Source: Candidatus Brachybacter algidus
Lineage (GTDB): Bacteria; Bacteroidota; Bacteroidia; Chitinophagales; Saprospiraceae
Reading direction: 5' to 3'
Assembly (NCBI GenBank): GCA_016711705.1
Contig: JADJSK010000001.1
Location: 124,001-188,000, forward strand
Length of the DNA: 64,000 nucleotides
Part shown: positions 26,962 to 35,306 of the stretch, in pieces
How positions within the stretch are numbered: the stretch's first letter is position 1
Layout of the letters: the number at the start of each line of letters is the position of its first letter
The notes under the pieces: generated by a model
What the model saw: the letters and a program-made list of their open reading frames with translations, nothing else
What the model was told of the DNA's origin: nothing
Databases searched by the model: none
Translations under genes and position numbers: made by a program

Positions 26962-27543
26962 TCAGATAGCCATGGCTTCTTTCTGAGTCAAGTTGCGTCT
27001 GATATTGATGAGCGCATATCTCATTCTCCCCAATGCAGTATTAATACTTACCCTTGTCACCTGACTTATTTCCTTGAAACTCATATCAGCATAGTGTCTG
27101 AGAATGATTACTTCCCTTTGTTCAGGAGGTAACGCATCTATCAATGCTTTAATTTTTTCGTGGCTTTGACTTTTTATGATGACATCTTCGTGACTATCTT
27201 CAGAATTTGAAAGCACATCAAAAATATCAAAATTCTCAGTGGTACTGATTATAGAACGTCTTTTTGATCTTCTGAAATTATCTACGCAAAGATTGTAAGC
27301 TATACGGACAGCCCATTGAACGAATTTACCTTCATGGTTGTATTTACCTTTTCTAAGAGTATCAATAATTTTTATGAAAACTTCCTGGAATATATCCTCA
27401 GCCTGATGCTCATCTTTTACGAAAAGATAGATCGTAGTAAAAATCTTGTTTTTATGACGGAATAATAATTCTTCGAAAGCTCTTTCGTTACCTTCTAAAT
27501 ACTGAAGAATAAGATCCTGGTCGCAGATTGTTTTTAATTGCAT
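26962..27543 (-). CDS. RNA polymerase sigma factor, ECF/sigma-70 family
   Basis: 193 residues. Region 2 runs through QYLEGNERAFEELLFRHKNKIF, AEDIFQEVFIKIIDTL and FVQWAVRIAYNLCVDNFRRSKR; region 4 is KIKALIDALPPEQREVIILRHYADMSFKEISQVTRVSINTALGRMRYALINI, with the helix-turn-helix. There is no region 3, as in ECF factors. No anti-sigma gene is adjacent, so control is unknown. The AT-rich 290 bp upstream contain no other gene and presumably its promoter. Confidence 0.92.
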   Translation of the reverse strand: MQLKTICDQDLILQYLEGNERAFEELLFRHKNKIFTTIYLFVKDEHQAEDIFQEVFIKIIDTLRKGKYNHEGKFVQWAVRIAYNLCVDNFRRSKRRSIISTTENFDIFDVLSNSEDSHEDVIIKSQSHEKIKALIDALPPEQREVIILRHYADMSFKEISQVTRVSINTALGRMRYALINIRRNLTQKEAMAI

Positions 27544-27834
27544 AACTTCTACTTTTAATTTATTAAGGATAATGAATTGTTGAAAAGTAAAGATTATGCT
27601 TATAGGCTGGTTAGAATATTTTTTTTAAAATGTGTAAATGTATTAGATTAAATTTCTGATTCAAAGATATATTATATTTTTTAAAACAAAATACTTTAAC
27701 ACATTTTTAACGGAATAAATTTTGTAAAATTTCTTAGGATCTAATGTTTTCAATGCTTTTGAGGAATAAATTATATTAATAAAATTTTGAATACATTTAT
27801 TCTTTAAATATTCAATATTGTATTTTAACTTAAT

Positions 27835-28810
27835 TTAACTTTTTCTATCGCGTATCATTTGTGTTATAGTATGAAGCAATTCATTTCTTGTAGCATTTAA
27901 ATTTAGTGATTTTAATATACTATTTGCTTTATCAAAGTAGCTATCAATCTCAGATTGAACGATTTTAAAAAGATCGATCTTTTCAAAAAATTGATGTTAT
28001 TCCTTCGACTTTGTCAATTGGATTCATATCAACATCAGACATAAAGTGATCAAGTTTTGATCTTTGTGTTTGATCGGCTAATTCATGCGCTTTGCAAACC
28101 AAAAAGGTTTTCTTGTTCCGTATGAGATCACCACCTTTGACTTTTCCTACCTTATCTTGGTCACCTATTAAGTCAAGTAGGTCATCTTGAATCTGAAAGG
28201 CTATTCCAAGGCTTTGACCATATTCAAACATTGATTGGGCCTCATCAGAGGAAGCACCTCCTATACGAGCACCTATCTGCAATGCCATTCCCAGGAATAC
28301 AGCTGTTTTAAGGCGGATCATTTCTATATATTGTTCAGACTCTACAGATGCACATTTTTCAAATTCCATGTCCATCTGCTGGCCAACACAGATATCAAGT
28401 GATGTTTTGTTGAAAATATTAAGAACTTCTCTTAGTTGCTCATCATTACAGTTTTTCATTATATAATCATATGCCATAATGGACATAGCATCACCTGAAA
28501 TAATTGCCTCGTTAATACCGTATCGTATATGAGTAGCAGGCATACCTCTTCTCAATGAAGCTTCATCCATGATATCATCATGCATTAGCGTAAAATTGTG
28601 GAAGATCTCAATTCCGAAGGCGGCATCGAGAACTCTTGTCACATCTGTCCCATAACAACTGTAGCCAACGAGGACCAATAAGGGTCTGATTCTCTTGCTT
28701 TTAAGTCCCATTATATAACTAACAGGATTCATAAGTTGAGTCCTCTGCTCTTGATATTGTATATCAGTTTCGAACCGTTCGTATATTTGTACTAGTTGAT
28801 TAACATCCAT
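27835..28810 (-). pseudogene. Polyprenyl diphosphate synthase, frameshifted near the 3' end
   Basis: Condenses isopentenyl diphosphate with an allylic diphosphate. The first Asp-rich motif HDDIMDE is at residues ~77-83 and the second QIQDDLLDL at ~207-215; the KxxRP start (GLKSKRIRP) and HNFTLMHDD block are intact. The frame stops at 27983 after GITSIF, about 50 residues short. Deleting one base of the A6 run at 27985-27990 lets it continue as FEKIDLFKIVQSEIDSYF and on to a stop at 27835, giving 324 residues, the standard length in this phylum. The Asp motifs lie upstream, so catalysis might survive, but a consensus error is more likely. Confidence 0.85.
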
Positions 28811-28822
28811 AAGCCTGAAAAT

Positions 28823-28858
28823 AAAAAAGGTCGAATTTAAGCAAATCCGACCTTTTTT
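28823..28858 (-). terminator. Intrinsic terminator upstream of the synthase gene
   Basis: Stem of AAAAAAGGTCG with CGACCTTTTTT, extended by four more pairs beyond one mismatch, loop AAGC. It lies 12 bp beyond the synthase start codon and ends the transcript of the lipoprotein gene at 28876-29703. Confidence 0.8.
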
Positions 28859-28875
28859 TTATTATTTTAAAGAGA

Positions 28876-29703
28876 TCAAAAACATTCAGAAACACCACTT
28901 ACGGCCGGTATAATATCACCTGTACCTACAGTTATTAATTTCTTATCTTCATTCTTAACCCCGTTCAAATTGAACATTAGGTAATTACCGGGCTCTATAC
29001 CTCTTTCCTTAAAAGTCTTACCCAGCGAACCGTTTTTGTCTTCAAGGCTATATTCGATACCGTCATAGCAAGAGGTAAATGTAAACTTGTCTGCATTCTT
29101 ATAAACCTTTCCTTTATAAGGAGGTATTTTTAAGAATTGAGTTGAAATATTAGTTTCAATACCCTTTAATTCAGCTTCTTTTCCCGGAATTAGATCCGCT
29201 TTTTTCCATTCTAATGTTCCTTTTGATTGATCATCACGACCAACAATTTTCCCAATCAATATATCTGTGATTTTGTCACCGTTATAGTAATATTTATAGA
29301 ATATTGTTTCAGTGCTTTGGACTTCCTTAGATTCAGCATAAATTAGGGCACCATCTTTTCTGTAAAAGCTATAATTACTTGAAGAAGGGGAAGTAGTATT
29401 GACTGATGATCTAATTAAACCATTAGATTTTCCACCGAGAATAAGTTTTTTTGATATACCTCCTTCATTAGATTCTCTCATGTCATTTCTTAACCCTTTA
29501 TTGGCTGTGAATACATAAGCATCAATTGACTTAATATTTCCAGGTAGGACTAATGCATCTTGCATAGTATCTAAACTGCCGACCCTGTTAAAGTTACTAT
29601 AATCCTTTCCATCTCCATTTTCTACATTTTTCTTGCTTGAATTGCACGAAATTGCAAAAAGAGCTGAGACAAGAAGGACTGAAAAATTAATTTTAAAATT
29701 CAT
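28876..29703 (-). CDS. Putative lipoprotein of unknown function
   Basis: 275 residues. MNFKINFSVLLVSALFAISCNSSKK is a lipoprotein signal with Cys at residue 20. The mature chain is mixed alpha/beta with LPGNIKSIDAYVFTANKGLRNDMRES, IIFYKYYYNGDKITDILIGKI-like strands and YSLEDKNGSLGKTFKERGIEPGNYLMFNLNG. I do not recognise a family. It lies 18 bp downstream of a META-domain lipoprotein gene on the same strand, so both may form one envelope-related operon. No T9SS tail. Confidence 0.72.
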   Translation of the reverse strand: MNFKINFSVLLVSALFAISCNSSKKNVENGDGKDYSNFNRVGSLDTMQDALVLPGNIKSIDAYVFTANKGLRNDMRESNEGGISKKLILGGKSNGLIRSSVNTTSPSSSNYSFYRKDGALIYAESKEVQSTETIFYKYYYNGDKITDILIGKIVGRDDQSKGTLEWKKADLIPGKEAELKGIETNISTQFLKIPPYKGKVYKNADKFTFTSCYDGIEYSLEDKNGSLGKTFKERGIEPGNYLMFNLNGVKNEDKKLITVGTGDIIPAVSGVSECF

Positions 29704-29721
29704 TGTTAAACTGACTTATTA

Positions 29722-30168
29722 TTATTTTACAATATTGACTCCTTCCAAAGTAAGAGACAATTCTCCCCCTGAATAGAGTTTCAGGATATTTCCTGATAAT
29801 TCATAAGAATTTACTGAGTTCAAAGCATTAAAAAACTTTTGTTCTTGCTTGTCCTCTCCACACATCATTTTAGTAGCTGCTATATTTGTAAATTGTATTT
29901 TCTTAGTACCTTTTTCACTTGTATATCCGCCATTGAAGAGATTGCAACCTCCATTGCCCGAAATAGTACCGGTGCCTTTTTTGTCAGGTAAGGTGAGTTC
30001 AAGAGTCCTGCTATTCATCGAACCTGTAGACATTACGTCCTGGATCTTTAGCACAGTCCATTTGGTGCCTGTTAGAAATAGTCCAGTAGAGGATGATTTC
30101 GCTTTCTTACTACCGCCGCAAGAAGCTAACAATAGTATTACTGATAAGAAGAAGAATGTGTTTTTCAT
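29722..30168 (-). CDS. META-domain lipoprotein (HslJ-like)
   Basis: 148 residues. Lipobox LLLASCGGSKK, then the META fold: GTKWTVLKIQDV, a GTISGNGGCNLFNGGY core (the GxxGCNxFxG hallmark), IQFTNIAATKMMCGEDKQEQKFFNALNSVNSYEL and LKLYSGGELSLTLE. The conserved pair Cys in GCN and MMC is present and probably forms a disulfide. HslJ relates to heat and novobiocin resistance in E. coli, but the general function is unclear. A paralogue lies just upstream (30301). Confidence 0.9.
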   Translation of the reverse strand: MKNTFFFLSVILLLASCGGSKKAKSSSTGLFLTGTKWTVLKIQDVMSTGSMNSRTLELTLPDKKGTGTISGNGGCNLFNGGYTSEKGTKKIQFTNIAATKMMCGEDKQEQKFFNALNSVNSYELSGNILKLYSGGELSLTLEGVNIVK

Positions 30169-30300
30169 TTAATTCAATTTTAATTTTTGAAATAAAACGC
30201 AAAAATGCTAACTTTTTTTGGGATCAAGGTTATAAACATGAGCTTTTTTTATAATTTGTTAGTCATGTAAGCAATGTTAGTTGTATTTAACCATTAAATG

Positions 30301-30741
30301 TTATTCACTTTTTAGTTGTTTTTTGAAAATCAGTATTAATTTCTCTCCGGAATATAACTTCAAAAGGTTGTTTTCCAGTTTGTAATTGCTTACCATTTGA
30401 AGTTTATCAAAAAATAAGTTATCCATCTGCTGATTTCCTTTATCGCACATCATGTCTTGGGTGATTAATTCTGCTAACTCAAGCGTTCCTTTTGATGCAT
30501 TTATCTTATAATCTCCGCCATAATAAGTGCAGAAGGAGTCCCCGCTCAAATTTCTTTCCTTATTATTATTCATAGGCTTAAAAGAAAGAGTAACTGGATA
30601 AGTCAAGATAATATTATCTGAACCTAATTTTGTGAGTTGCCATTCAATTCCGGTAAGTTTAAGTTTGGATTCCTTTACCTGGCTGAATGCGCATAAGTTG
30701 GTCACCATAATTAATAGAAAAATGATTAGTTTACGATTCAC
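30301..30741 (-). CDS. Secreted META-domain protein, paralogue of the preceding gene
   Basis: 146 residues. Signal peptide MNRKLIIFLLIMVTNLCAFSQ lacks a lipobox, unlike its neighbour at 29722. The META core is visible but diverged: GIEWQLTKLGSDN, then SGDSFCTYYGGDYKI in place of the GGCN motif, ELAELITQDMMCDKGNQQMDNLFFDKLQMVSNYKLENNLLKLYSGEKLILIF. The MMC cysteine and the SY.L..N.LKLYSG block are shared with the neighbour. Its start overlaps the HAD gene by 4 bp, so they are translationally coupled, though their jobs seem unrelated. Confidence 0.82.
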   Translation of the reverse strand: MNRKLIIFLLIMVTNLCAFSQVKESKLKLTGIEWQLTKLGSDNIILTYPVTLSFKPMNNNKERNLSGDSFCTYYGGDYKINASKGTLELAELITQDMMCDKGNQQMDNLFFDKLQMVSNYKLENNLLKLYSGEKLILIFKKQLKSE

Positions 30742-31370
30742 TTCAAATAGTTTTGTAGGGTACTCTCCAAATCCTTACTCTTTCTATCAAAATGTATTGC
30801 GTTTATTCCTAACGTTATAGCGGATTCGATATTCTCCAACGTATCATCTATAAATAAAGTTTCTGATGCTATCAATCCTTCATCATTCAGCACATATTCA
30901 AAACAGGATCTATCAGGTTTGCGAAGACCTATCTCGTGAGAATAGAAACATTTTTTGAATAATTCATTGTACCATTCTTCTTTTGAAAAATGCTTTTGAA
31001 GATAATGATCGAACCACTGTATGTGCGTCTCGTTGGTATTACTCAATATGTAACAATTATACTGTGTAGATATGGATCTTAGACAAGACCATGTGGATGG
31101 TTGTATTTCTAATAACATGGCATTCCAGGCAGGCAGCATATCATTGATTAGCGCTGTTTTGACAGAGATCTTTGTTAAATAATTGAAGAATACAACATAA
31201 GGGATCTTGCCTGTTTCAAACTTATTAAATGCTTCCCCATGATCCATCAATGACCTATTTATATCCAAGCCGGTGACTTCAGAAAGTCTTTTTGCCGTCA
31301 GTGAATAATCGATATCCAGCAGTACATTGCCAAGATCGAAAATGATATTTTTAATACGATTGCTTTTCAT
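30738..31370 (-). CDS. HAD-superfamily phosphatase (YihX-like)
   Basis: 210 residues from the ATG at 31370; a longer frame would start inside the terminator of the tRNA. HAD motif I IIFDLGNVLLDID (both Asp), motif II YILSNTNETH, motif III Lys in ...EIGLRKPDRSCF and motif IV LFIDDTLENIESA are all visible, with the cap of the YihX/GPI-like group (first Asp-x-Gly-Asn-Val). This group dephosphorylates sugar phosphates such as glucose-1-phosphate; the substrate here is not known. Overlaps the META-domain gene downstream. Confidence 0.9.
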   Translation of the reverse strand: MKSNRIKNIIFDLGNVLLDIDYSLTAKRLSEVTGLDINRSLMDHGEAFNKFETGKIPYVVFFNYLTKISVKTALINDMLPAWNAMLLEIQPSTWSCLRSISTQYNCYILSNTNETHIQWFDHYLQKHFSKEEWYNELFKKCFYSHEIGLRKPDRSCFEYVLNDEGLIASETLFIDDTLENIESAITLGINAIHFDRKSKDLESTLQNYLK

Positions 31371-31378
31371 AGAATTAG

Positions 31379-31414
31379 AAAAAGGGTTTTGATTTATAAA
31401 GATCAAAACCCTTT
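31379..31414 (-). terminator. Intrinsic terminator of the CAT-anticodon tRNA
   Basis: Perfect 13-bp stem (AAAGGGTTTTGAT at 31381-31393 with ATCAAAACCCTTT at 31402-31414), loop of 8 nt, then a short T tract on the minus strand. Confidence 0.85.
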
Positions 31415-31423
31415 GAATGGGGG

Positions 31424-31498
31424 TGGGCCCACCAGGACTTGAACCTGGGACCCCCTGATTATGAGTCAGGTGCTACTAACCAACTGAGCTATAGGCCC
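31424..31498 (-). tRNA. tRNA with anticodon CAT (elongator Met or Ile2)
   Basis: On the minus strand: acceptor GGGCCTA/TGGGCCC, anticodon stem CCTGA/TCAGG with loop CTCATAA, T arm CCAGG-TTCAAGT-CCTGG. No CCA is encoded. The CAT anticodon with this loop occurs in both elongator tRNA-Met and the lysidine-modified tRNA-Ile2, and I cannot separate them. The D arm reads GCTCAGTTGGTTAGTAGC, one base (near 31475) longer than the usual GAGC closing, which either opens the fourth D-stem pair or marks an inserted base. Confidence 0.88.
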
Positions 31499-31518
31499 TC
31501 AATCCGTAAATTGTGGTG

Positions 31519-31526
31519 CAAATGTA
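31519..31526 (-). promoter_or_regulatory. -7 promoter element (TACATTTG) for the CAT-anticodon tRNA
   Basis: Perfect TAnnTTTG ending 20 bp before the tRNA 5' end; identical octamer to that of tRNA-Arg at 3995. Confidence 0.65.
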
Positions 31527-31621
31527 AAAGTTAAATTGTAATTTTTATAATTTTTTGAGTTATAGACAAGATTAAATGTATAATCAATAAATAACTACCT
31601 AGTAATCAATTTAATATATCT

Positions 31622-32395
31622 TTACATTGACTTTAATATCATTTCTGATATATCGTAAATAACTACATCATCCTGTTTTTCTTTAGCGTTTATGCCATCC
31701 GAGATCATTGTACTGCAAAATGGACAGTTGAGTGCCACAATTGATGCATTCGTGTCAATAATTTCTTCACTACGTTCAATATTGATACGTTCCCTTCCTG
31801 GTTCATCTTCCTTAAACATTTGCGCTCCTCCAGCTCCACAACAAAGACCGTTTTTTCGGCTTCTTTTCATTTCTACCAAATCTATGTCCAATGCTTCCAT
31901 CAATTCCCTAGGAGCTTCATATTCTCCATTGATCCTACCCATATAGCAAGAATCATGGTAGGTTATTTTTTGTCCTTTGAATGTACCTCCTTGGATTTTA
32001 AGTTTCCCTTCCTTTAAAAGTTCATTCAGGTATTGGGTGTGATGCACCACTTCATAATTACCCCCTAGATCGGGATACTCATTTTTTAAAGTATTGAAAC
32101 AATGTGGACAGGTAGCTACTATTTTTTTAATGCCATAACCGTTCAAGGTCTGAACATTTTGATTGGCCAGCATTTGAAAAATGAACTCATTGCCGGCACG
32201 TCTGGCAGGATCGCCGGTGCACACTTCCTCTTGTCCAAGTATGGCAAATGATATTTCCAGCTTTGTCAGGATTTTTGCAAAAGCTGCTGAAACCTTCTGA
32301 GCGCGAGCATCATAGCTTCCTGCGCAACCAACCCAAAAAAGGATTTCAGGTGTCTTTCCTTCAGCGACCATTTCGGCCATCGTAGGTATTGTCAT
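31622..32395 (-). CDS. Fe-S oxidoreductase, CCG-domain subunit (HdrB/GlpC/GlcF-like)
   Basis: 257 residues with two cysteine-rich CCG domains: FWVGCAGSYDARAQK and CPHCFNTLKNEYPDLG (first), YHDSCYMGRINGEYEAPRELM and the CX35-type end CCGAGGAQMFKEDEPGRERINIERSEE...LNCPFCSTM (second). Such domains ligate a noncubane 4Fe-4S or similar cluster, as in heterodisulfide reductase HdrB/D. Encoded 18 bp downstream of a membrane 4Fe-4S protein, so both should form one cytoplasmic-face oxidoreductase that passes electrons to or from quinone. The true partner (lactate, glycolate, acyl-CoA via ETF) cannot be told from here. Confidence 0.88.
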   Translation of the reverse strand: MTIPTMAEMVAEGKTPEILFWVGCAGSYDARAQKVSAAFAKILTKLEISFAILGQEEVCTGDPARRAGNEFIFQMLANQNVQTLNGYGIKKIVATCPHCFNTLKNEYPDLGGNYEVVHHTQYLNELLKEGKLKIQGGTFKGQKITYHDSCYMGRINGEYEAPRELMEALDIDLVEMKRSRKNGLCCGAGGAQMFKEDEPGRERINIERSEEIIDTNASIVALNCPFCSTMISDGINAKEKQDDVVIYDISEMILKSM

Positions 32396-32413
32396 TTCTT
32401 TCTTATTTGTTTG

Positions 32414-33748
32414 TTATATTTCTTTAATCCAAGCATCGCGCTCAGAACTCATTTGCCATGGAGATCCACCGTTTTCAAGTGCTGTATACATTGGTACCCA
32501 ATCTGACGGGCCAGAGCTTTGGGTTAATACTTCATATCTTCTTAATTGCAGAATGATGTCCAAAGGATTGATTAGAACAGGGCATGATTCTACGCAGGCA
32601 TTACAAGTGGTGCAAGCACGTATCTCTTCTTTATCGATGTAAGAAAATAAGTCTCTGCCATCATTGTAAGCAATTGGGTTGTCTATTTCGCCACTTTGAG
32701 ATGTAAATGCTGGATTGTCAAGGTTTTTACCAACTTCTTGCATTCTGTCCCGCACATCCATCATGATTTTTCGAGGAGACAATTTTTTGCCAGTTATATT
32801 GGCAGGACAAACGCTAGTGCACCGACCACATTCAGTGCATGTATATGCTTCTAATAGATTCTTTTGTGTCAATTGGAAAATATCATGTGATCCAAAATCT
32901 GCAATAGTTTCTTCTATTACCGGGTCTGGTGGAAGCCCTAACATTCCTTTTACTTCTGCTTCTATAGATTCAATATTGGTCATTCTGCCTCTAGGTTCAT
33001 TCTGAGTGAGATATGTGTTTGGGAAGGCAAGAAGAATATGCAAGTGTTTAGACGTTGGTAGATAAAGTATGAATCCAAATACTACGAAAATGTGCAGCCA
33101 CCAGCCAAATCCGCTGATCACGTGCAGAAAGTATTCAGGCATATGTCCGAATAACATAGGTCCCAACCAGCTATTAATGGCAAAAAAGCCTGTTGCATGA
33201 TATTTCTCAGGGTAATTCATCTCAAGTGCTTTGTCTGCGCCATTGAGACAAAATATACCTGTTATGAGTAAGATTTCTCCAAGTAGGATCAAATTGGCGT
33301 CTGTTTTTGCCCATCCTTTCAGTTCTTTGCTGTTTAATCGAGGGATCCTTAAAAGGTTTCTTCTCGCAAGAAAAATTATTGTGGCAATAAAAGCAAGGAC
33401 AGAAAGAACTTCAATGAAACTAATCATAAAAGGATAGAACCAACCTACCCAGGTAGATAAAACTCTGTGACTGCCGGTAAGTCCATCAATAATCTGTTCC
33501 ATCAGGTCAAACTGTGTGATGACAAAAGCTACATAAATAAATAAATGAAGGACTGCCGGAATAGGCCTTTTGAACATTTTTTGCTGACCAAAGGCTATCA
33601 ATACCATATTTCTCAAGCCGTCCTTATTCTTAAATGGCTTTACAGGCCGGCCCAGGTTAATATTTCTGTATATTTTGCTATAACTTTTATAAGCCTTACT
33701 GAAGACGAAGACGAGAAGTAAAGAAAAAAGTATTTGAGAAATAATCAT
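32414..33748 (-). CDS. Membrane Fe-S oxidoreductase with NarI-like haem/quinone domain and 2x[4Fe-4S]
   Basis: 444 residues. About five membrane segments in residues 1-250 carry several histidines (HLFIYVAFV, HVISGFGWWLHIFVVFG), like the NarI/gamma subunit family. Then two 4Fe-4S motifs: CTECGRCTSVCPANITGKKL and CTTCNACVESCPVLINPLD. The C-terminus is short. Bacteroidota nearly always carry this gene upstream of the CCG-domain subunit, and the pair acts as a quinone-linked oxidoreductase of unknown donor. The arrangement here is standard and there is no sign of disruption. Confidence 0.88.
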   Translation of the reverse strand: MIISQILFSLLLVFVFSKAYKSYSKIYRNINLGRPVKPFKNKDGLRNMVLIAFGQQKMFKRPIPAVLHLFIYVAFVITQFDLMEQIIDGLTGSHRVLSTWVGWFYPFMISFIEVLSVLAFIATIIFLARRNLLRIPRLNSKELKGWAKTDANLILLGEILLITGIFCLNGADKALEMNYPEKYHATGFFAINSWLGPMLFGHMPEYFLHVISGFGWWLHIFVVFGFILYLPTSKHLHILLAFPNTYLTQNEPRGRMTNIESIEAEVKGMLGLPPDPVIEETIADFGSHDIFQLTQKNLLEAYTCTECGRCTSVCPANITGKKLSPRKIMMDVRDRMQEVGKNLDNPAFTSQSGEIDNPIAYNDGRDLFSYIDKEEIRACTTCNACVESCPVLINPLDIILQLRRYEVLTQSSGPSDWVPMYTALENGGSPWQMSSERDAWIKEI

Positions 33749-33871
33749 CTGCTCTATATTCTTTTATAATTTAGCCCTTCTTTACAGTGTGAAATCAAAG
33801 CTACGTTAGCTTGAATTGATTGTAGATAGAGCATTGAATAAAAATAGATTTTCTAATGAAAAGTAAATATA

Positions 33872-34375
33872 ATGCAAATACTTAATACCAGCAAAATGAT
33901 TCAAAAGATCAAAAGGATATCTATCGAGATCCTGGAGCGGAATCTTGGTGAGGAAGAAATATATTTTCTAGGTATTAATAATAGTGGTTATGCCTTAGCA
34001 AATATTTTGGCAAAAGATCTTTCTGAATTGAATATCAACACTTTAAAAACTCATGTTGTAAGAATTAAAGTAAATGCCTCTCATCCAACATCTGATGAGA
34101 TATTACTTGAAAACGTTGAGTTAAGCCATTTAGAAAATAAAAATATCATTCTGGTCGATGATGTTGCCAATACCGGTAGAACATTATTTTATGCTTTCGC
34201 ACCATTAATGAATATTATTCCAAAGAAATTGGAAGTAGCTGTAATGGTCGATAGGGAGCATAAACTTTTTCCGGTTAAAGTGAATTATGTTGGCTTATCA
34301 CTCGCTACTACATTGATGGAAAATATTCAAGTAGATCTTTCTGACGTTTCTACGATGAATGCAATATTGGTATAG
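33872..34375 (+). CDS. Phosphoribosyltransferase-domain protein
   Basis: 167 residues with the PRT fold: the PRPP-binding motif IILVDDVANTGRTLFYAF (acidic pair plus TGRT) at ~92-109, preceded by YFLGINNSGYALANILAKDL. The size and hood pattern resemble PyrR-like or hypoxanthine-type PRTs. PyrR proteins in Bacteroidota are usually ~180 residues with an RTDD-rich hood that is not obvious here, so I keep a general call. ATG at 33896 is a possible alternative start. Followed 3 bp later by a methyltransferase gene, so the two are a probable operon. Confidence 0.82.
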   Translation: MQILNTSKMIQKIKRISIEILERNLGEEEIYFLGINNSGYALANILAKDLSELNINTLKTHVVRIKVNASHPTSDEILLENVELSHLENKNIILVDDVANTGRTLFYAFAPLMNIIPKKLEVAVMVDREHKLFPVKVNYVGLSLATTLMENIQVDLSDVSTMNAILV

Positions 34376-34378
34376 GTT

Positions 34379-34987
34379 ATGTTTATAGCTGAATTAAGTT
34401 GGTACAAAAAATTATCACGTCTTAGATCGCTTTCGCTGGCGAAAAAAGTCGGAAAATATATTAAAAATAATACGCTGTTGCTTGACTTCGGCTGCGGAAA
34501 TATGTTTACTGCAAAGGAGTTGGTCAGTTTAAATCCTACATTGAAAATAGTTGGATTGGATATTGTTGCGGACCAGAACCTCAATCTTTCCAACAATAAT
34601 AATCAGTTGAGTTTTGTGCAGAGTGGCAGTCAAATATTGCCATTTGAAGATAACTACTTTGATCACGTCTTAGCATTGGCATGTCTGCATCATACTGAGT
34701 ACCCTGAGAAATACGTCGAAGAACTGAAAAGAGTCATTAAGCAGAATGGCACAATTATCATTGCTGAAGAAATGTATATCAACCAATTGGATAAATTATA
34801 CATATCCGGAAGTGATTTTATCCTCAATAAGTTAAAAGAGGATATTCCTGTTCCATTAAATTTCAGATCGAATAAACATTATGAACAGGTATTTAAGAAT
34901 TTGGGGTTGCAAGTTGAGCACAAAAGCAGCTTAAGATTATTTCCAAACTTCATGCATCATTATATTTATGTGCTGAGTAAGAACTGA
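34379..34987 (+). CDS. Class I SAM-dependent methyltransferase
   Basis: 202 residues. SAM motif I is LLDFGCGNMFTAKELV, motif II LKIVGLDIV and motif IV FDHVLALACLHHTEYPEKYVEELKRVIKQNGTIIIAEE, as in the methyltransferase-11 family. The N-terminal helix (YKKLSRLRSLSLAKKVGKYI) and the C-terminal YEQVFKNLGLQVEHK suggest a small-molecule or lipid substrate, but it cannot be assigned. Three bp after the phosphoribosyltransferase gene. No membrane segment. Confidence 0.85.
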   Translation: MFIAELSWYKKLSRLRSLSLAKKVGKYIKNNTLLLDFGCGNMFTAKELVSLNPTLKIVGLDIVADQNLNLSNNNNQLSFVQSGSQILPFEDNYFDHVLALACLHHTEYPEKYVEELKRVIKQNGTIIIAEEMYINQLDKLYISGSDFILNKLKEDIPVPLNFRSNKHYEQVFKNLGLQVEHKSSLRLFPNFMHHYIYVLSKN

Positions 34988-35306
34988 ATTTTCAGAGGAA
35001 TTCGAGAAATGTAAAGCTCTTGATACCAATAAAATTAGAAATTAAAAATCAGAAATCAGAATGAAACTCCGATTGCTATTCACTGCGGGTGAAACCTTTA
35101 AGTTAAAATGAAAAGATTTAAAATTTAAATAGACTATTTGGTATCGGGGTGTTTATAACAATTTGCACAAAGGGAAAAAGAAAAGACTCAGCGAATAAAG
35201 ATTCCTCGCTTCGCTCGGAAAGATTCTGTGTTACTTTCCAAATTTTATTGATAATTTTTTTTACTTTTATACTTAAGACGGCCTAGAGCTAGTCAGTGTA
35301 GCGTAA
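34988..35306. other. Gene-free spacer left of the IS110 element
   Basis: About 320 bp with an inverted copy of the TTCTAATTTC repeat (35031-35073) and a short palindromic motif GATTCCTCGCTTCGCTCGGA near 35210. No coding frame. The left end of the insertion element should lie in or near the last 30 bp but has no terminal inverted repeat to mark it, as is usual for IS110. Confidence 0.55.
35031..35073. repeat. Dispersed TTCTAATTTCTAA-type repeat, copy D (inverted)
   Basis: AAATTAGAAATTAAAAATCA followed by GAAATCAGAATGAAACTCCG, the reverse complement pattern of copy C. Confidence 0.55.
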
